64,000 nt of DNA, taken from the NCBI GenBank assembly GCA_944472155.2, contig OX235279.1:122070110-122134109 (forward strand), in the 5' to 3' direction. Both the position numbers and the translations under genes were made by a program. The stretch comes from Trichobilharzia szidati. Taxonomy: Eukaryota > Platyhelminthes > Trematoda > Strigeidida > Schistosomatidae. Positions 10,591 through 23,444 of the stretch are shown here, piece by piece. Numbering within the stretch: the stretch's first letter is position 1; every line of letters starts with the position of its first letter. The notes under the pieces are model-generated. The model worked only from the letters and a program-made list of their open reading frames with translations. It made no database searches and was not told the origin of the DNA.

Positions 10591-11640
10591 CAAAGCAGTA
10601 TATTCAGTGACTGACGTAGTCGCTATGCTTCGGATTAATATCGCGCGTCTAAGTGTTATAAACCTATGGATATAGCTTTTTCCTAATGGTACAATATGAT
10701 ATCTAGAAATTATAAGGACACTGTCTTTGGTAACTTTATTTTTACTTTTTAATTGACTGCAAATAGTGAGTCATTTGAGGTGATAGGATAAACACCTCCA
10801 AGCACTATGGCGAAGATTAGGATATATATACTTTTTTTCGACTAGGAGACGATCTTTTTACCAAGAAAGTTCTCGGGATGTCGACCCTTACTTTGTAGTT
10901 CAAAGATAATGTTAAGTTCTCACTAAGGTAATGAATGCATACCTAGCTCATTAATATTATGTCTGCATTTGGTATACATTTAGGGCTGATCCGCTGTGTG
11001 ATGAATTCCATGAAAAACGCTAATATTATGGTCAAAGCAAGAAGAACAAGTCAAGCGGGAAAAAGTGGCGTCATTAAACTTTAATAATAATCTGTTTAAT
11101 TTTCAAAAACAGTACTCATAATACAGAATGGAATTCTCAGCATTTGTCACAATATTGCATCTGATTTGATCAAAATATAAATTAACCACAGGAATTTGTC
11201 TACATTTATGGTATTAAGCCGAAAGTATACGAAGTACAAATTGAGAATAACTAATATAATAATAACAACAGTGGGTTTTTTTCAAATAGTATTATCGATT
11301 CGGCTTGGAAATTTCAGCATGTTAAATATTATTGAATCTACTGTTCTGTTGATGTAGCATAGTGAGGGGAAATACAAAAAATAACACTTATTACACAGCT
11401 GAAGTGATGTTTAAATTTACGAGAAAATAAAGCAAAAATAATTGGGAGGAGTATAAGCATAAGAAGAAAAATAAAAATGAAGCTTGTTGTAATAAGGATG
11501 CATAAATGGTTTATTCGCTAGTGCAAAGAATGTTAGTTTGTTGGTCCCTTGCACTATTTTCATCACATAAAATACGTGCCAAACGTGATATCGTAGATGT
11601 TTTATAATAAGACGTGCACGCATCAAGTCTTTTGAAATTA
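10591..11640. other. Non-coding stretch, nothing recognised
   Basis: AT-rich sequence with many stops in all frames. A minus-strand 69-codon ORF at 11626-11417 lies just downstream of the LINE relic at 11.64-12.99 kb and may be part of that element's 3' UTR. Confidence 0.5.
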
Positions 11641-12990
11641 CTTCTTGGTTTACCTAGTTAGATACAAAGTGAGAGCTGTAGGTAAAGTGGATGCTCACAG
11701 TCTGCTGAATTCAACGATGTGGCTCAAAGAGAGACCACTTGCCTTATTGACAGTCTTCAGAGTTCTACGAAGTATGACATAGTCTTTTTTAAGCAGTCCA
11801 AGAAAGAAGAGTGAGCACTGAAGAAGAATGTGCAAGATGCAAGAGTTGAAAAGTGTAAGGTGAGGGTTTGAGTTATGCCTGAGTGCGTTAGCCTCTTAAT
11901 GTGAGAAGTCAGACGAAATATTATTATATAAATCGCTAAGATATGGGAAGACCAGAATAGGTCAGAAGAAAGAATGAATCCAAGATACTTAACTTCGGAC
12001 TTGATTTCTATATCACTGTCATCAATTATACATGGGAAATAACAGCTTCATTTAACTTTGTTTCACATCGGAAACTGAAATTAACAGTCTGACACTTGGA
12101 AGGATTTAGTTTAAGGCCATTAGACGACGACCATTATCTGACTCCCGATAGAAAGACATTCATCTTGGGACAGTCTAGCTGGGAGTTAACAGACATTGTA
12201 ACAGTTAGATCCCACGCATTATTATCAAAGTTCGTTTCATCAGAATGAGCCAAGTCATACAAGGAGGAAGGAAACAGAAAAGGAGAAGGAGCCGCGCCTT
12301 GATGGACACCAGTCCCGGTAAGCAATGAAGTGGACGACTTCCCCTGGCACACAGTGTGCTGCTTTCTTCCTGAGAAACAAGAATGCAGACATTTGACAAC
12401 CCAGCACTCAGTTCTAGTTTCAGAAAGCTTATTTAACAAAATACCCTTAGTTACTAAGTTAAAAGCAAATGTTTAATCTAGGAAGGTGCAGAGAGCAAAT
12501 TTAGCCCTTTTGTTTAAACTGGAGACAATGTTATTACACAAGACTTCAGCTGCATCTAAAGTAATTCTACTATGTCGGTAGGCAAATCATTTGGAATCGT
12601 TAAAGGCTTTAAGTGAAGGTTGAAGTTTAAGTAAAAGTAACTTTTCATAGTTTGCAGAAAAGATGTTATAGCAATAGGTCTAGATTTCATACCAGTAGGT
12701 GACTTATGTACAATTTTAATATCCTTCCAAACGGCTGGCGCTGTATTTTTGGAAAAAGATCCATTTATTGTGTCAGTGAGGGGATAACATAAGATATCTT
12801 CACATTTGTTAAAAATAACGCTAGGTACATCACCTGGACTTAGGAAAAGAGAGGGGTTTAGAGACTGGAAACATTTTAGAAAGTCATTTGTGTTGAAACC
12901 AGGTAAGCAACTTTCACTTGTGACACAAGCTTGGCATTTGTGCAAGAATATACGGAAGACATGTGTAGAGTACACACATCAAATGAATAA
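11640..12990 (-). pseudogene. Decayed LINE reverse transcriptase
   Basis: Minus-strand peptides in changing frames read as an RT from palm entry to C-terminus: SPGDVPSVIF and APAVWKDIKIVHKSPTGMKS (12975-12556, the front of the RT); GVHQGAAPSPFLF (12439-12134, equivalent of VPQG..GP..F); KLNPSKCQTVNFSF and SEVKYLGFILSSDLFWSSH (about 12110-11940, thumb); then a decayed C-terminal region. Several stops and frameshifts. No endonuclease upstream, so 5'-truncated, as usual for LINEs. Clade uncertain (Jockey/CR1-like). Confidence 0.7.
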
Positions 12991-14085
12991 GTAACACTGT
13001 TTTATCTGCTTACGTCCTACAATTTCTTTGAAAAGTTTTCGTATATTAGAGACGAGTGGCTTTATTGCATATCCCGTCTAATTCTGGCGTCGCAGTCCGT
13101 TGCTACGTTTAGGTACAAGTCATGTCTTTTATATGCTTTTTAAATGAAATTTTGCATTAAAAACTTTCATGATGTACATAATATCGGCTACACAATATAC
13201 TTGAACTGCATTACATGTGCTGAGCTTGTATCAGGAAACGCCGCTTGATACTTTCAAAAAAGTGATAATGTATACTAATTCACAATTGTAATTCGTAACA
13301 TAATTGATCGTGCCTGTAAAAATGGCATGCATTTCATGTAAACTTATCTGTTTATACGAAATATAAATTACAAATTATTATCATACTGATATCTGCGCAA
13401 TGTGATGAGTTAAGTAGGGTAGGAAGTTCAAAATTTAAACATATATTTTTGATTTTTCTTGAGATCATGTTGGTATATTCGACCTGTTTAAGGTAACGCA
13501 ATTATCTTAATTGGTTTGATAGTTGTTTTCATTCATAGCAGGGTTTGGCATTAATTTCCTTTTCCACTGACTCATCACAGTATACTTTACATTTTGAGAC
13601 AGGAAACACTGGTACTATGGGAATAATATATAGCAATGTTGTTCTGAACAACAGCTGATCGGAAAATTCACAACCGAATACACGTTGCCAGCAAGCGCAA
13701 AGAAAATTTTCGAAATCCGGTCGCCGACTTGTACGCGAAACATACTCGGTATACCAAATAACCATTGTATGAATCATCTATTTAAGTGACCTGCCGCACA
13801 AACAATACTTCCATGCTTAAGAACAATATCAAGCAACAATTTTCATACACATTCACCCAGAAAGAGTTAACTAAGCATCGAAATCACGTCAGCTCCATTT
13901 ACCTAAACTAAACAACGCAGACTGGCCCAACGCGAATCAACTAAACCGCGCAAATACCGACAAGCTGAAGCGGGTGGTGCCAATTCAAATAGGGGATATG
14001 CCATATAAGCGCCCTATGAATAAACCCATTCCGATTGTTTGTACTAAAAATTGTCATTCAGACCTTTGGAAAATCGTTGATTTAT
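12991..14085. other. Intergenic stretch with a relic of a duplicated exon
   Basis: No convincing gene. The part 13272-13385 is a diverged copy of 14088-14200, which holds the splice-donor end of the possible exon at 14310-14159; in the 13.3-kb copy the frame is broken. A minus-strand ORF at 13777-13529 (82 codons, no known motif) has no supporting feature. Confidence 0.45.
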
Positions 14086-14158
14086 GATGCTTCACCATTG
14101 TAATTTATAACGCGACTGATGTACCAGTAAAAATGACACGAATTTCCTGTAAACTTAC

Positions 14159-14310
14159 CCGTTTATGCGGAATATCAACCATTGTTACTGACTGTCGTCC
14201 TAAATTCTTTAGAATCATATCCCGCCGGGTCAAACGTTGATGACCTGACTCCATTAATGTATTTGAACTTCTCAAAGGAACAACATAGTTCCCCAATCCA
14301 AACCTCAGTA
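14159..14310 (-). CDS. Possible coding exon of an unknown minus-strand gene
   Basis: Open reading on the minus strand through LLRFGLGNYVVPLRSS and SGHQRLTRRDMILKNLGRQS to DIPHKR, ending in phase 0 exactly at a strong donor (CGG|GTAAGT, donor G at 14158). The upstream boundary is unclear: the frame stays open to about 14340, with an acceptor-like CTTACTGAG near 14312. The peptide is balanced and basic, unlike the repeats nearby. The GLGN motif recalls peptidyl-tRNA hydrolase, but the next residues do not fit well, so no function is assigned. The opposite strand starts the Rieske gene 2.2 kb away, so the two may diverge from a common region. Confidence 0.35.
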
Positions 14311-14340
14311 AGTTAAGGAATAGGAACCCAACGGGAAGAA

Positions 14341-16528
14341 CGCGTCAGCGACCGTGTAACGTGCAAGCACTGCAAATTTATGAAACCATACAAGTGACAC
14401 CACACAAGCAAAGGTATTATGAACGAATTAAAAGAATACTAAGCAGAATATCTGGTAACTTCTATGTTAGTTAAGGGAAAAATTAAGGCTGGAAATTGAT
14501 TAAGGACAGATGTCAGTAACGTTGTCAGGAAAATCTGCAGTAGCGGAAGACAACTCTCCGGGAATGGGAACACTATGTTACTTGACTTCAATGCAAGAAG
14601 TATCAAGAGACGGCCGGTAAGTTGAAGATTTATTGATCAAACGAGTATAAGCCAGTATATCAAGTTAATTGCAAACCGATTTGACCATGTGATTCACAGT
14701 TGGTTACTGCCAATACACTGAAAAGTTTGCAGACAACGTCAGTATAATAAACATTAATACTTCTGATCACACTGCTCCGCTCTTCTGCTGTGAGTAAACG
14801 TCTAAGCCACGATAGGGATTATTGCCTTCGACGAGCAGGAGCTATTTCAACTAAACAAGTTCATTGAACGTCCATCCGGTGTTCACCATTACTGACAACA
14901 GGTTTGGGGAGGATTGAGATTGTTGTTGAGTTGAAAGCCTACATATTCCTTTTTGTTGGTGTTTGGTAGCTTCAAGGCCATCGGTGCCTTCGTTTCCCTT
15001 GTATCACTGTATTTTTACTTGCTCCTCCGCCCTGTAACCGGAATTTATTTATCGCCTTCTTGTTTGGCTGCCCCGGGTTTCTCTCTAATTTCTTCACTTT
15101 TAAATATAGATAAATATAGAATTTCCTACTAGTTGAAGTGCAACATGAATGAGTGCCGTACGGTATGACAGAAACTGTTAGGCTGATATCCATTTAGTTT
15201 CACTATAAAGATTACGTCATTTGAGGCGGTCAGGCAGCTTTCGTCTTGGAAAATGCCACTGGAAGTGAATTGCATTCATAATATTTTTGTAACAGACTCT
15301 TCCATCGAATGTAATACCTTAGTTATCGACCAAAAACTCGTAATATCTTAGAAGAGAGTTGTAACGTTTGAACACTTTTTTTTGAAGGCGCAGTGGAGGG
15401 ATTGGAGAAACCTAGTAAAACGCACGTAGGGTTATTTACAGTTCAAATCGTTCATTAGCTAATAAGAGCCCTACAAATTACAAAGGAGATATGGTTCACA
15501 CTGGGTTACTTGTCTCTTCTTTCTGAATTCCTTAATTACTAACTGCCTGCGACTGACCGAATTGTTCTATATTGAATATTTTCTACAATATAATGCTATT
15601 ACTCAGTCCTTTGCAGGCCATTATCAGCGAATTCTCTTGAATGACAATAATCGTTCAAGGTATACTGCAGTCAAACGAAATGGTAAGCGACTGTCTTTTA
15701 TAGACTAGACTAAACGAAAGCCTGGCCACATTCTCAGGCTTACATGATTACTGTACGTACAAGCCCTTGGGAAGGCGAAATTGCTTTCCAGACAATTTTT
15801 GTCACCGTAGACTTGTGGGAGCTTACCCGTTGGAGATGAGTCAAATAAGAATCTCAGCGACATACACAACGAGTTTATATTAACGAGGACAGTATTTCTG
15901 GAGTAACAAAATGACTAAAATTCTTCGCCGTTCACTAATTATCTCTCATCGAACTGCAACTCCTGAGAGACTTCCTGGTATCTGAAGTGTCACTTATGCT
16001 GTGTCAGTATCTGCAAAAAATCATGTACCACCTGAGAATCACATAATCAACACACCAAAATAATGCCCAGATATACATACTGTTTCGGATCACATAGAGG
16101 TCACTGCTCTTAGGAGCCTTGATCAGACGGCTAAAAGGAGGACTGACTATAAATTGAGTGGAATGCATGACTATATGGCTCCTATCGTGGTATCAGAGTA
16201 TGTCTTTTACAGCCTGGTAGTATTACTTTTCTCTCTGACTGGTACAGTGTAAATTTGACTGTTGGCCTACAGTAGAAAAATACAAGAGGTCAAATTAATG
16301 CTAGGAAGCTGGAAAACCTGTCGAATTCGTTCATCACTAGTTGAGACTTTGAATTTTGGCTTCTTGTAACGTAACTAACCAATTGTCAGAGTCAAGCAGT
16401 ATATGTTGAGGTATAAATTAACTTTTTACACCAATATCTACCAAAAATTTGAAGATAGAATGGTTTCATAGTTTTAATAATTCTATTCTGTACCCCAAGA
16501 AGCGCAGTAATTTCAAAAGTTTTTCGGG
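14341..16528. other. Intergenic region upstream of the Rieske gene
   Basis: No repeats or ORFs recognised. It should contain the Rieske promoter and possibly that of the minus-strand exon at 14.2 kb, but no clear TATA or initiator motif can be defended. Confidence 0.4.
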
Positions 16529-18848
16529 ATGCGCTACCTTAAGAGTTTGGAAGGTGTCGCTCGATGCAGGACCATCCCACTAAGTTGTGAGAAGGCCGAA
16601 TTAACAGCAGTTGTCCCACGGAAAAAGGCACTACTGCCACTAGCACCTATTGTTAAGTCTTCGCATGACTTACTTCAAGCACTCCCCAGGTCTCCGTTCA
16701 TATCGTGTAAATGCAGTTTCACTGGTAATTCCTTTTCATTTAATAATCTGACAGAACAGCTCCAATGCAGATTAGATTTGCCCACACGGATGTTACAAAT
16801 GTTCCTGACTTTACAAATTATCGGTTAGAGGTGAATAAAGATCCTCACTCAAAAACCTCCGACACCGATGTGCAACGCAAAGTCTTTTCATATACGATGA
16901 TGTTCGGTAAGTGCTAGTTTTGCCGTAGGACTCATGCTGCAAGCTTTCAAAACCTCAAGGTAGTTTTGGTCTTCACCGAACCGTCATTGAAGTACATGGG
17001 GCCAACTGTACTATTGTTCGAGATTTTATATCCTCTATTGCTTTTCGTATTGGTTTTAGTGAGTGTGTGGTTTTCCATTGGGCTAGCTTAGAGATTAAAC
17101 AGGTTTGCTTTCAACTAGTAGTTTTTGGTGTGTTCTGTGTTGTGTGGAAGGTAGTGCAGTTAACATGAGCGTTAAGCATTTTCGTGGTATGTATACCCTT
17201 CACACGAAATTATTCATTGTGTGCTTAAAGTCGGTCTATGGTTTTTCCTGGGTCCCTACGGATGGTACAAGATTGGTCTGTAAATGTCAGAGTTTGTGGT
17301 CAAATCTAGCTTGTTACTACCCTCATTTGTATGTTTTGGCTGACTTACGAAAGCCTCGGAATAAGAATACAAATCCAGAACATCCAGGGGGTTCTTAAAG
17401 GCCACTTAGATTATGTGGAGCTGTGTTCCTACACCTCTTTTATTTATAATAGCTGTACTTTGAGTCTCAATTAAAAACTGTTAGCTCGGAGCCATAGGTT
17501 ATACAATCCCAACTTATAACTTCGGATTGGGGGGAGTAAAGAATAGGACTTCGTTTTGATAAGTCGGGGAGAGCCACGTAATAAGTCCTGTTCTAGCTTT
17601 ATTTAAGTTGTGGCAGTTATCAGAGCAGAACGTTGCCAGTAGAGTCATAACATGTAGTTATTTTTCTGATTATTGACCAATGCAACACATTCGTTTTGTT
17701 ATTTTTTCTATCTGTTGATAGCGTTTCCATCTATTCCAGTTTCTATATCATTAAAAGTGAATCACTAGTTACAATTTAACTTATTTTCGTTTTAGCTGCC
17801 GGTGTACTTGTTACCACATCAGCTAAGTTCGCTGTTAGGACGTTTATCAAACCTTTGGGACCTTCAGCCAGAACTATGGCGGAGGCCTCCACAGAAGTTA
17901 ACCTTGCTGCCATTCCAGAAGGGAAAAATATCACAGTCAAATGGCGAAATAAACCATTATTCATCCGTCACAGAACAGCAGAAGAAGTTGCACGTGAGCG
18001 CGCAGTTCCTTTAACCGCCTTAAGGCATCCTCAGCGGGATGAGGATCGCGTAAAAGAAGACAAATGGCTCATATGTCTGGGAGTATGTACTCATTTGGGT
18101 AAGCATAATTTCTCTTAATGTGTGCAAAATATGGTTTCACTTAGTTGTTACAAAAGGAGTAATCTCTTTGCTAGTACCGTTTATTTGCCAATAACTTAGT
18201 GCCCTTATTTCAGTTAAGGGACATGGGCACACAATGAGGATAACGTATCATGTTCGTAGCATTTTGGAGAACAGGAAATCACTCGATGTCTAGACGTATT
18301 TCTTTTGAAATACATTTAAATGTTTTTGTTGTAATGTTAAATTTAAATTAGAGAGGCAAAGTTAAGTAAAGGACGTTATTAATCTGCACACCCTAGTTTT
18401 TCTGTAGCGTCAAAAGTATCAATGGTTTAACAATACATGTTATTACTATTATGGTGATTTAAGCGTGACACAAGACAATTAGTAGCTGTCCAACGAAGCA
18501 ACAAAGATTTCCTTTTGGATCTGTATATTTTATATTGTATGACTCACTAGAGGGTGGTTATGAAACGCTATTGGATGTTCAGCAATTAATAGTGCTCATT
18601 ACTAGTTGTGTGATTTAAGGGGATATCCTAGCATGTTTATCAAAGATTTTATATCAAATCATCCTGATTTCTTTTCTTCAGGCTGTATTCCAATAGCTCA
18701 CGCTGGTGATTTTCCAGGAGGATACTACTGTCCCTGTCACGGTAGTCACTATGATGCTTCTGGTCGCATCAGGAAAGGTCCTGCTCCACTAAATTTGGAA
18801 GTGCCTGAATACAAGTTTTTGGACGAGAATACCGTTATTGTTGGCTGA
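16529..18848 (+). CDS. UQCRFS1: Rieske iron-sulfur subunit of mitochondrial complex III
   Basis: Four exons: 16529-16704, 16755-16906, 17796-18098, 18682-18848, giving 265 aa (human 274). Phases join cleanly (2, 1, 1); introns are 50, 889 and 583 bp, all GT-AG. Residues 1-67 are a basic mitochondrial presequence; the mature end begins about [11 protein letters not shown] (68-78), like the vertebrate SHTDIKVPDF. One transmembrane helix spans about 104-125 ([14 protein letters not shown]), followed by a hinge ([16 protein letters not shown]). The Rieske fold has CTHLGC (207-212) and CPCHGSHYD (227-235): Cys207, His209, Cys227 and His230 bind the 2Fe-2S cluster and Cys212-Cys229 form the disulfide. 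It transfers electrons from ubiquinol to cytochrome c1 in the inner membrane. One extra Pro occurs before GGYYC relative to human. The start is the first in-frame ATG after an upstream stop. Confidence 0.93.
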
Positions 18849-20955
18849 CATTTCCATGAAGCATCTTTATTTAGAACACTAACCTTAGCAATTTATTTCT
18901 CAGAGTGGAGAGCTCTTTTTCCAGTTTTGCTTAAATGTATTTCGGAGTAAGAATTTATTCTTTCAGTATCTTATCATTTTCGGTTAGTATACTCCTTTGC
19001 ACTTGACCCATAGTTCTGAATATCATCTTTTGTAAGAATTTGTTCCTGAGATTGAATGTTAGTAGAATTCGTGTTAATTGTGATTAGCTAATTTTTATTC
19101 AGTAGTCCTGTGCGTTTATCGGTAATCTACGAACTTAGTAAAATCGTGATATATATATATATATATATTGGTGAATTTCGCGTATTAGAGAGTGAAACAC
19201 TAATGCTCCTGTTACGTTATCATTCAGTTTAACTGAAATGATGTGTTTTAAACTTAGCCGTCTTAGCATGCACGAGTCTCTGTGGTGTTTGGTTTGATGG
19301 ACATTTTTATTACGTTCTGTAGGATGTATCGCCATCCCAATACGTATAGACTACTGTTTACGAAATACAACGTGATATCCCATAGTGTAATCTGTGTTTT
19401 TGAATCGTAATTTTCAGGATTGATATCCTGTTTTTTTCTGAACTAGTTTGTCTTGAATGTTTACTTTAAGTGAAACCTTTTTGATACCAACTTCCATATT
19501 ATGTACCATATTGGTGGTATTCCAAGCTGGGCGGGGAAAGAAATTTATATGGAATTAATGAAGCATTCAGTATTCACCAGTAACTGAAAAATCCAACAAA
19601 CGAATGTCTGTCTCTTAATTTCTTCCGTTAGAGTCCAAATTTTTGGACGTTGTTCATGCTGCGGCCTTCGTTAGAAAAGTCCTCTGTTATTTTTATGTTA
19701 GGGAGACGTATTCGAGTGCGCTAATCGTGGGGACACACAAACCGGATAATGAGACATTTTTGTGGCCAATGTTTCGACTTGACTATCCAAACTTGTATCG
19801 AGCAAAATTCTTACTCCTGGTACACTGATTGGATGTTGAGTTGTTCAGTCATACAGTCGCAGTTTTGCCTAGTGTTTTTGTAAAGTAATATTTGGTGCAT
19901 GTGATGCGGCCGGTGGATATGTACGGTTGACCTGGTGGAGTGACAGAAATGTTTTGTCCGATAATTCACAGGCCCAGAGGAGGGTGGTATAGCCTGATCA
20001 CGCACAGATATTAGAGCTATTATATAGTAATGAAGCATGAGACGTATTGTAACTCACCGAAAGCTTACATCTTTGTTCTTAGGGTAGAACCGGTTAAAAG
20101 TGTCAGCATGAGTTCTACATTGTTTAGTATTATTAAAACTCGTTAGATTAAGCTGATGGTGCCCATACATGATATTATAGTGATGGAAACTAGGTCCGTT
20201 CACACCGCGTGTATTTCTCTATGATACCATTTATTGAATCATCTTGGTGTTTTACTAGTTCCCTATGAAGTTGTTTTGCTCTTCATAAAACATTTTGATC
20301 CCTGCCAACGACGCGATGCATGTTTGCATCACAAACAGAATACTCACTTGACTAAAGTTTCGTACCAGTTACTTCATTTCTTCGTTTCTCGTTTTACTAT
20401 TATTACTATTTTCCAAAATATACATTGTATACATGTTTTTTTGTTTTCATCATGTTACTACTTATTATTTAGCAGAACTGATTAATTACCGTCATATGTC
20501 GGACTCGTGTTTCTAATATAATTTTAGAACTCACTTACTAAGTGGACACAGAGTTACACTTTACGACGATATCATTCGCAAGTTGTACAATCGCATATGT
20601 ATAGTGAATTATCTTAGCAACAAAAGGAATATTTCCAAAGATGTTTCCTTAGAATTGTAAATTTTTGGTCACAAATTCCGTAATGCAGTAAGCGTTAATC
20701 GAGGAGAAACTGAAGAATTAAATAGATTGAGTGACATAATATGACTGACGGGATTCAGTAGAATTCGACTAATTTTGAACGAGGGTCAAGTTAACCGTGG
20801 TAATAAGGGGTAGAAATTTAATAGAGGCTTAAAGGGAGAAAATAGTAAAATTAAGAAACAAAAGTAAAAATTATGTATCCGGTGTTAGGATAGATCAAGT
20901 TTACTGAAGATTCATTTACTGATTTAACATGTGAATTGGCGTTGCTTCTGCGGTT
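18849..20955. other. Rieske 3' UTR and intergenic sequence
   Basis: No canonical AATAAA was noticed directly after the Rieske stop. A pure (TA)n run lies at 19149-19169. At 20566-20606 a segment resembles the inverted-repeat ends of the block at 2137-4379. No supported gene. Confidence 0.5.
19149..19169. repeat. (TA)n microsatellite
   Basis: About 21 bp of perfect TA dinucleotides. Similar runs occur at about 28433-28454, 60775-60791 and 63729-63743. Confidence 0.9.
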
Positions 20956-21790
20956 TGAAGGAGTTTGACTAGTACTCTTTTAGTCAGATTCCCACGTATT
21001 CTGTAGATAACGTTGGGTTAGCTTGGTGTCCAGATTCGATCAGGTGTTTCAGGATAGAGCTGTGGGGGGATCTTTTTCCTCCTTTACAAGACCATGAAAG
21101 TGTTCGATGATACGTTTGGATAGCCAACGCTAGGTACGGTGGACATACCCAACTCAACACGGGCAAGTGATTGGTAGATGCACATTGATAAGGTGAACAG
21201 TGGTAGCTTATCCTTCACGTTCATGCCAATCATTGGTTTTGTAGAGAAAGTTATTCGAAGTTCAGCCCCGAAGACGGATTTCAGTGAGTGGGTCAGGCGG
21301 CTTCTCAGTATTCCTACCAATGATTCTTCATTGAATTGTAAATTCAAGTAGATAAGTTTTTTGGAAGCAGGAAGTGTGAGCGGTCTTATTGGCTTAGGCC
21401 TCATGGATTTTGTGGTGAAACGTCCTGGGTAGTCATTTTCAAGGAGGATTCTTTCCAGAGCGTCCAGCTCCTCTTCCATGTTGCCAAGGCTGCGGATTGT
21501 GCGACTCAGCGAACTGATCAAGTTTCTATTTGTATATAGATGCAGTTGACTATGAGAGTTAGTGAGTTGTCCGTTCCATGTGGGCTTTCTGGAGATGGAT
21601 CTTTCTATTGCTACATCTTGTTCATAACTTGTTAATTGAACCTCTAGAGAAGATATATTTGTTTCGGACTCCTTCTCTAATGTAAACTGGATTGCAGCTA
21701 TTGTAAATGTCCAGGATGTCCTCCAAATTCTTATTATTGGGGATAATGAAGGTATCGTTCACGTCTCATATATATGGACATCCTTTAGTT
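20956..21790 (-). pseudogene. Penelope-like element fragment (RT end, linker, GIY-YIG)
   Basis: The minus strand reads FIIPNNKNLEDILDIYNS (after the RT catalytic box) around 21760-21700, then a 145-codon stretch (21521-21084) with the same linker as the 9-kb element: MEEELDALERILLENDYPG, LTHSLKSVFGAELRITFSTKPM and MCIYQSLAR, the start of the nuclease. Frameshifts and stops follow, with weak nuclease and C-terminal remnants to about 20960. It is 5'-truncated within the RT and clearly inactive. Confidence 0.8.
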
Positions 21791-23440
21791 TATAAGCTGT
21801 TATTGTACATCTTTACTTTGTTTTTGTGGTGATTTTACGGTGCTGACTTCACACCGTATAAACGTAATCCCGAAAATGCTTTTGCCGTGCAACTAGTAAA
21901 TAATGTTGCAGCATGTGCCGGATGTTTTCTCAGCCTTCAGTTAGATGTACTATTATGGTTCGTATCAAATAAAAACTAGCAAGACTGAGTTTTCAACACT
22001 TTCATGTATAATTTTAATTATAGCATCAAGGTAAAAATCAGTTTAGTGAAAATAGTCGTTTTGGCCTAGACAAGCTCTAATTTTTGTAAAGGTTATGCTG
22101 TAGTTGATCTACTAAGTCCTGATAAGTACAATAATCAGTTTGAGGATCTTGTATTCATTCTGCTTTTTGCATATGCACAATGATTATTAGGATCGGGTTA
22201 CTATGTTTCTTGTGAATGAGTATGTCAGTATACTGAACTTAATAAAATAGCTCTAGTCTGAACATTTTTATCTACAGTACAGAATTTCCAAATTGGTCTT
22301 ATTAACTCATACATAATCTTCAAGTAAAACAGTAATCTAAGGTATACCACTGGACGGAATCCCGTTCTATTTGCAACATGCTTCCCACCTCCAGCATATC
22401 TGTCACTTAAAAAAGACCAAGTGGTATGTTGGAAGCCATTGAAAATGCACGTGAGTACAGATTGCTCTTCGGTAACGCAAATAGATGGTTAAAGTATCAC
22501 TGAGTAAATGTGACACTGTGCTTTGTAGGAAATTAGGTAACCCAGTGATCTAAGCAGCTCGCCATCAACCAATGTTTTACAAAAAATGTCAAGTTCAGTT
22601 AAGTGACGGGGTTATATTTTCTGTGGTATAATATCTTCGTGAAATGCTAACAGCATAAATCTCATTGTTCAACTTCTTAGTGTTGAGTGAAGGAAAGTTG
22701 CTCGTTGCGCGTTATACTTTGATTGCAGGTAGCAGTGAAGCATCGACCATTCACGTGCTTCTACCGGCACGTGCGATTCACTGCTAAGACTATTCCCCTA
22801 ACAGTCCTTTTGTGTACTCTCGGCCGTAAGATCACTAGCCATGATTTAAGCCAGCGGAAACACCAAGTCGACGTCATGGTATTCCATGACTGGTTCGGAA
22901 ATATAGTATTAAACTGTAGCACATAACATTGATTACTCGACTGAATCATAGTAGGCAGTTATCCATATGCTGCTCACCTAAATGTATGTGTAAGGACAAA
23001 ACCGGTCGCGATCTTAATCCGTTTCCTTCTTGTCTCCGCTTATACTCCCACTGACTGCACTTTGGAAGGATTAAAGTTTATCACAGTCTGTTAAGTTTAC
23101 AAGGAATTGGTGCTTCAGATATGGCTATGGTTATAAATTCTAGTGCCGACAAACCGAGGAGGTAATCGTTTCTTACAGTTTTCAGGTAATCACCTGTTCT
23201 TTTTAAAACATACAGAGGGACTTCATCTCTTTCGGTGACCTAAGGCACGAATCCAACGATAAGTATATCATTTCGTTATAAGTTGTCATCGAAATGGATT
23301 TGCGGGAAATTATCACCCCTTTATCGATGAAAGTGTCAGATCAGTACTTAGTAAGCATCGGTTTGACGGTTATATAAGTATAAAATCGTCTTCAACAGGA
23401 TACTGATAACCTGTAGGCACTCTTAATCTCTGTAGATGTT
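21791..23440. other. Intergenic stretch, nothing firmly recognised
   Basis: A 67-codon + ORF at 22723-22926 begins 3 bp upstream of an acceptor-like TTGATTGCAG, but its peptide has no known motif. At 22754-22775 a 7-bp perfect hairpin (CACGTGC...GCACGTG) is present; its meaning is unknown. Confidence 0.4.
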
Positions 23441-23444
23441 CTGG

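Noticed and set aside
22754..22775. Perfect 7-bp hairpin as a terminator or regulatory RNA
   Set aside because: A single short hairpin is expected by chance in 64 kb and no context supports a role.
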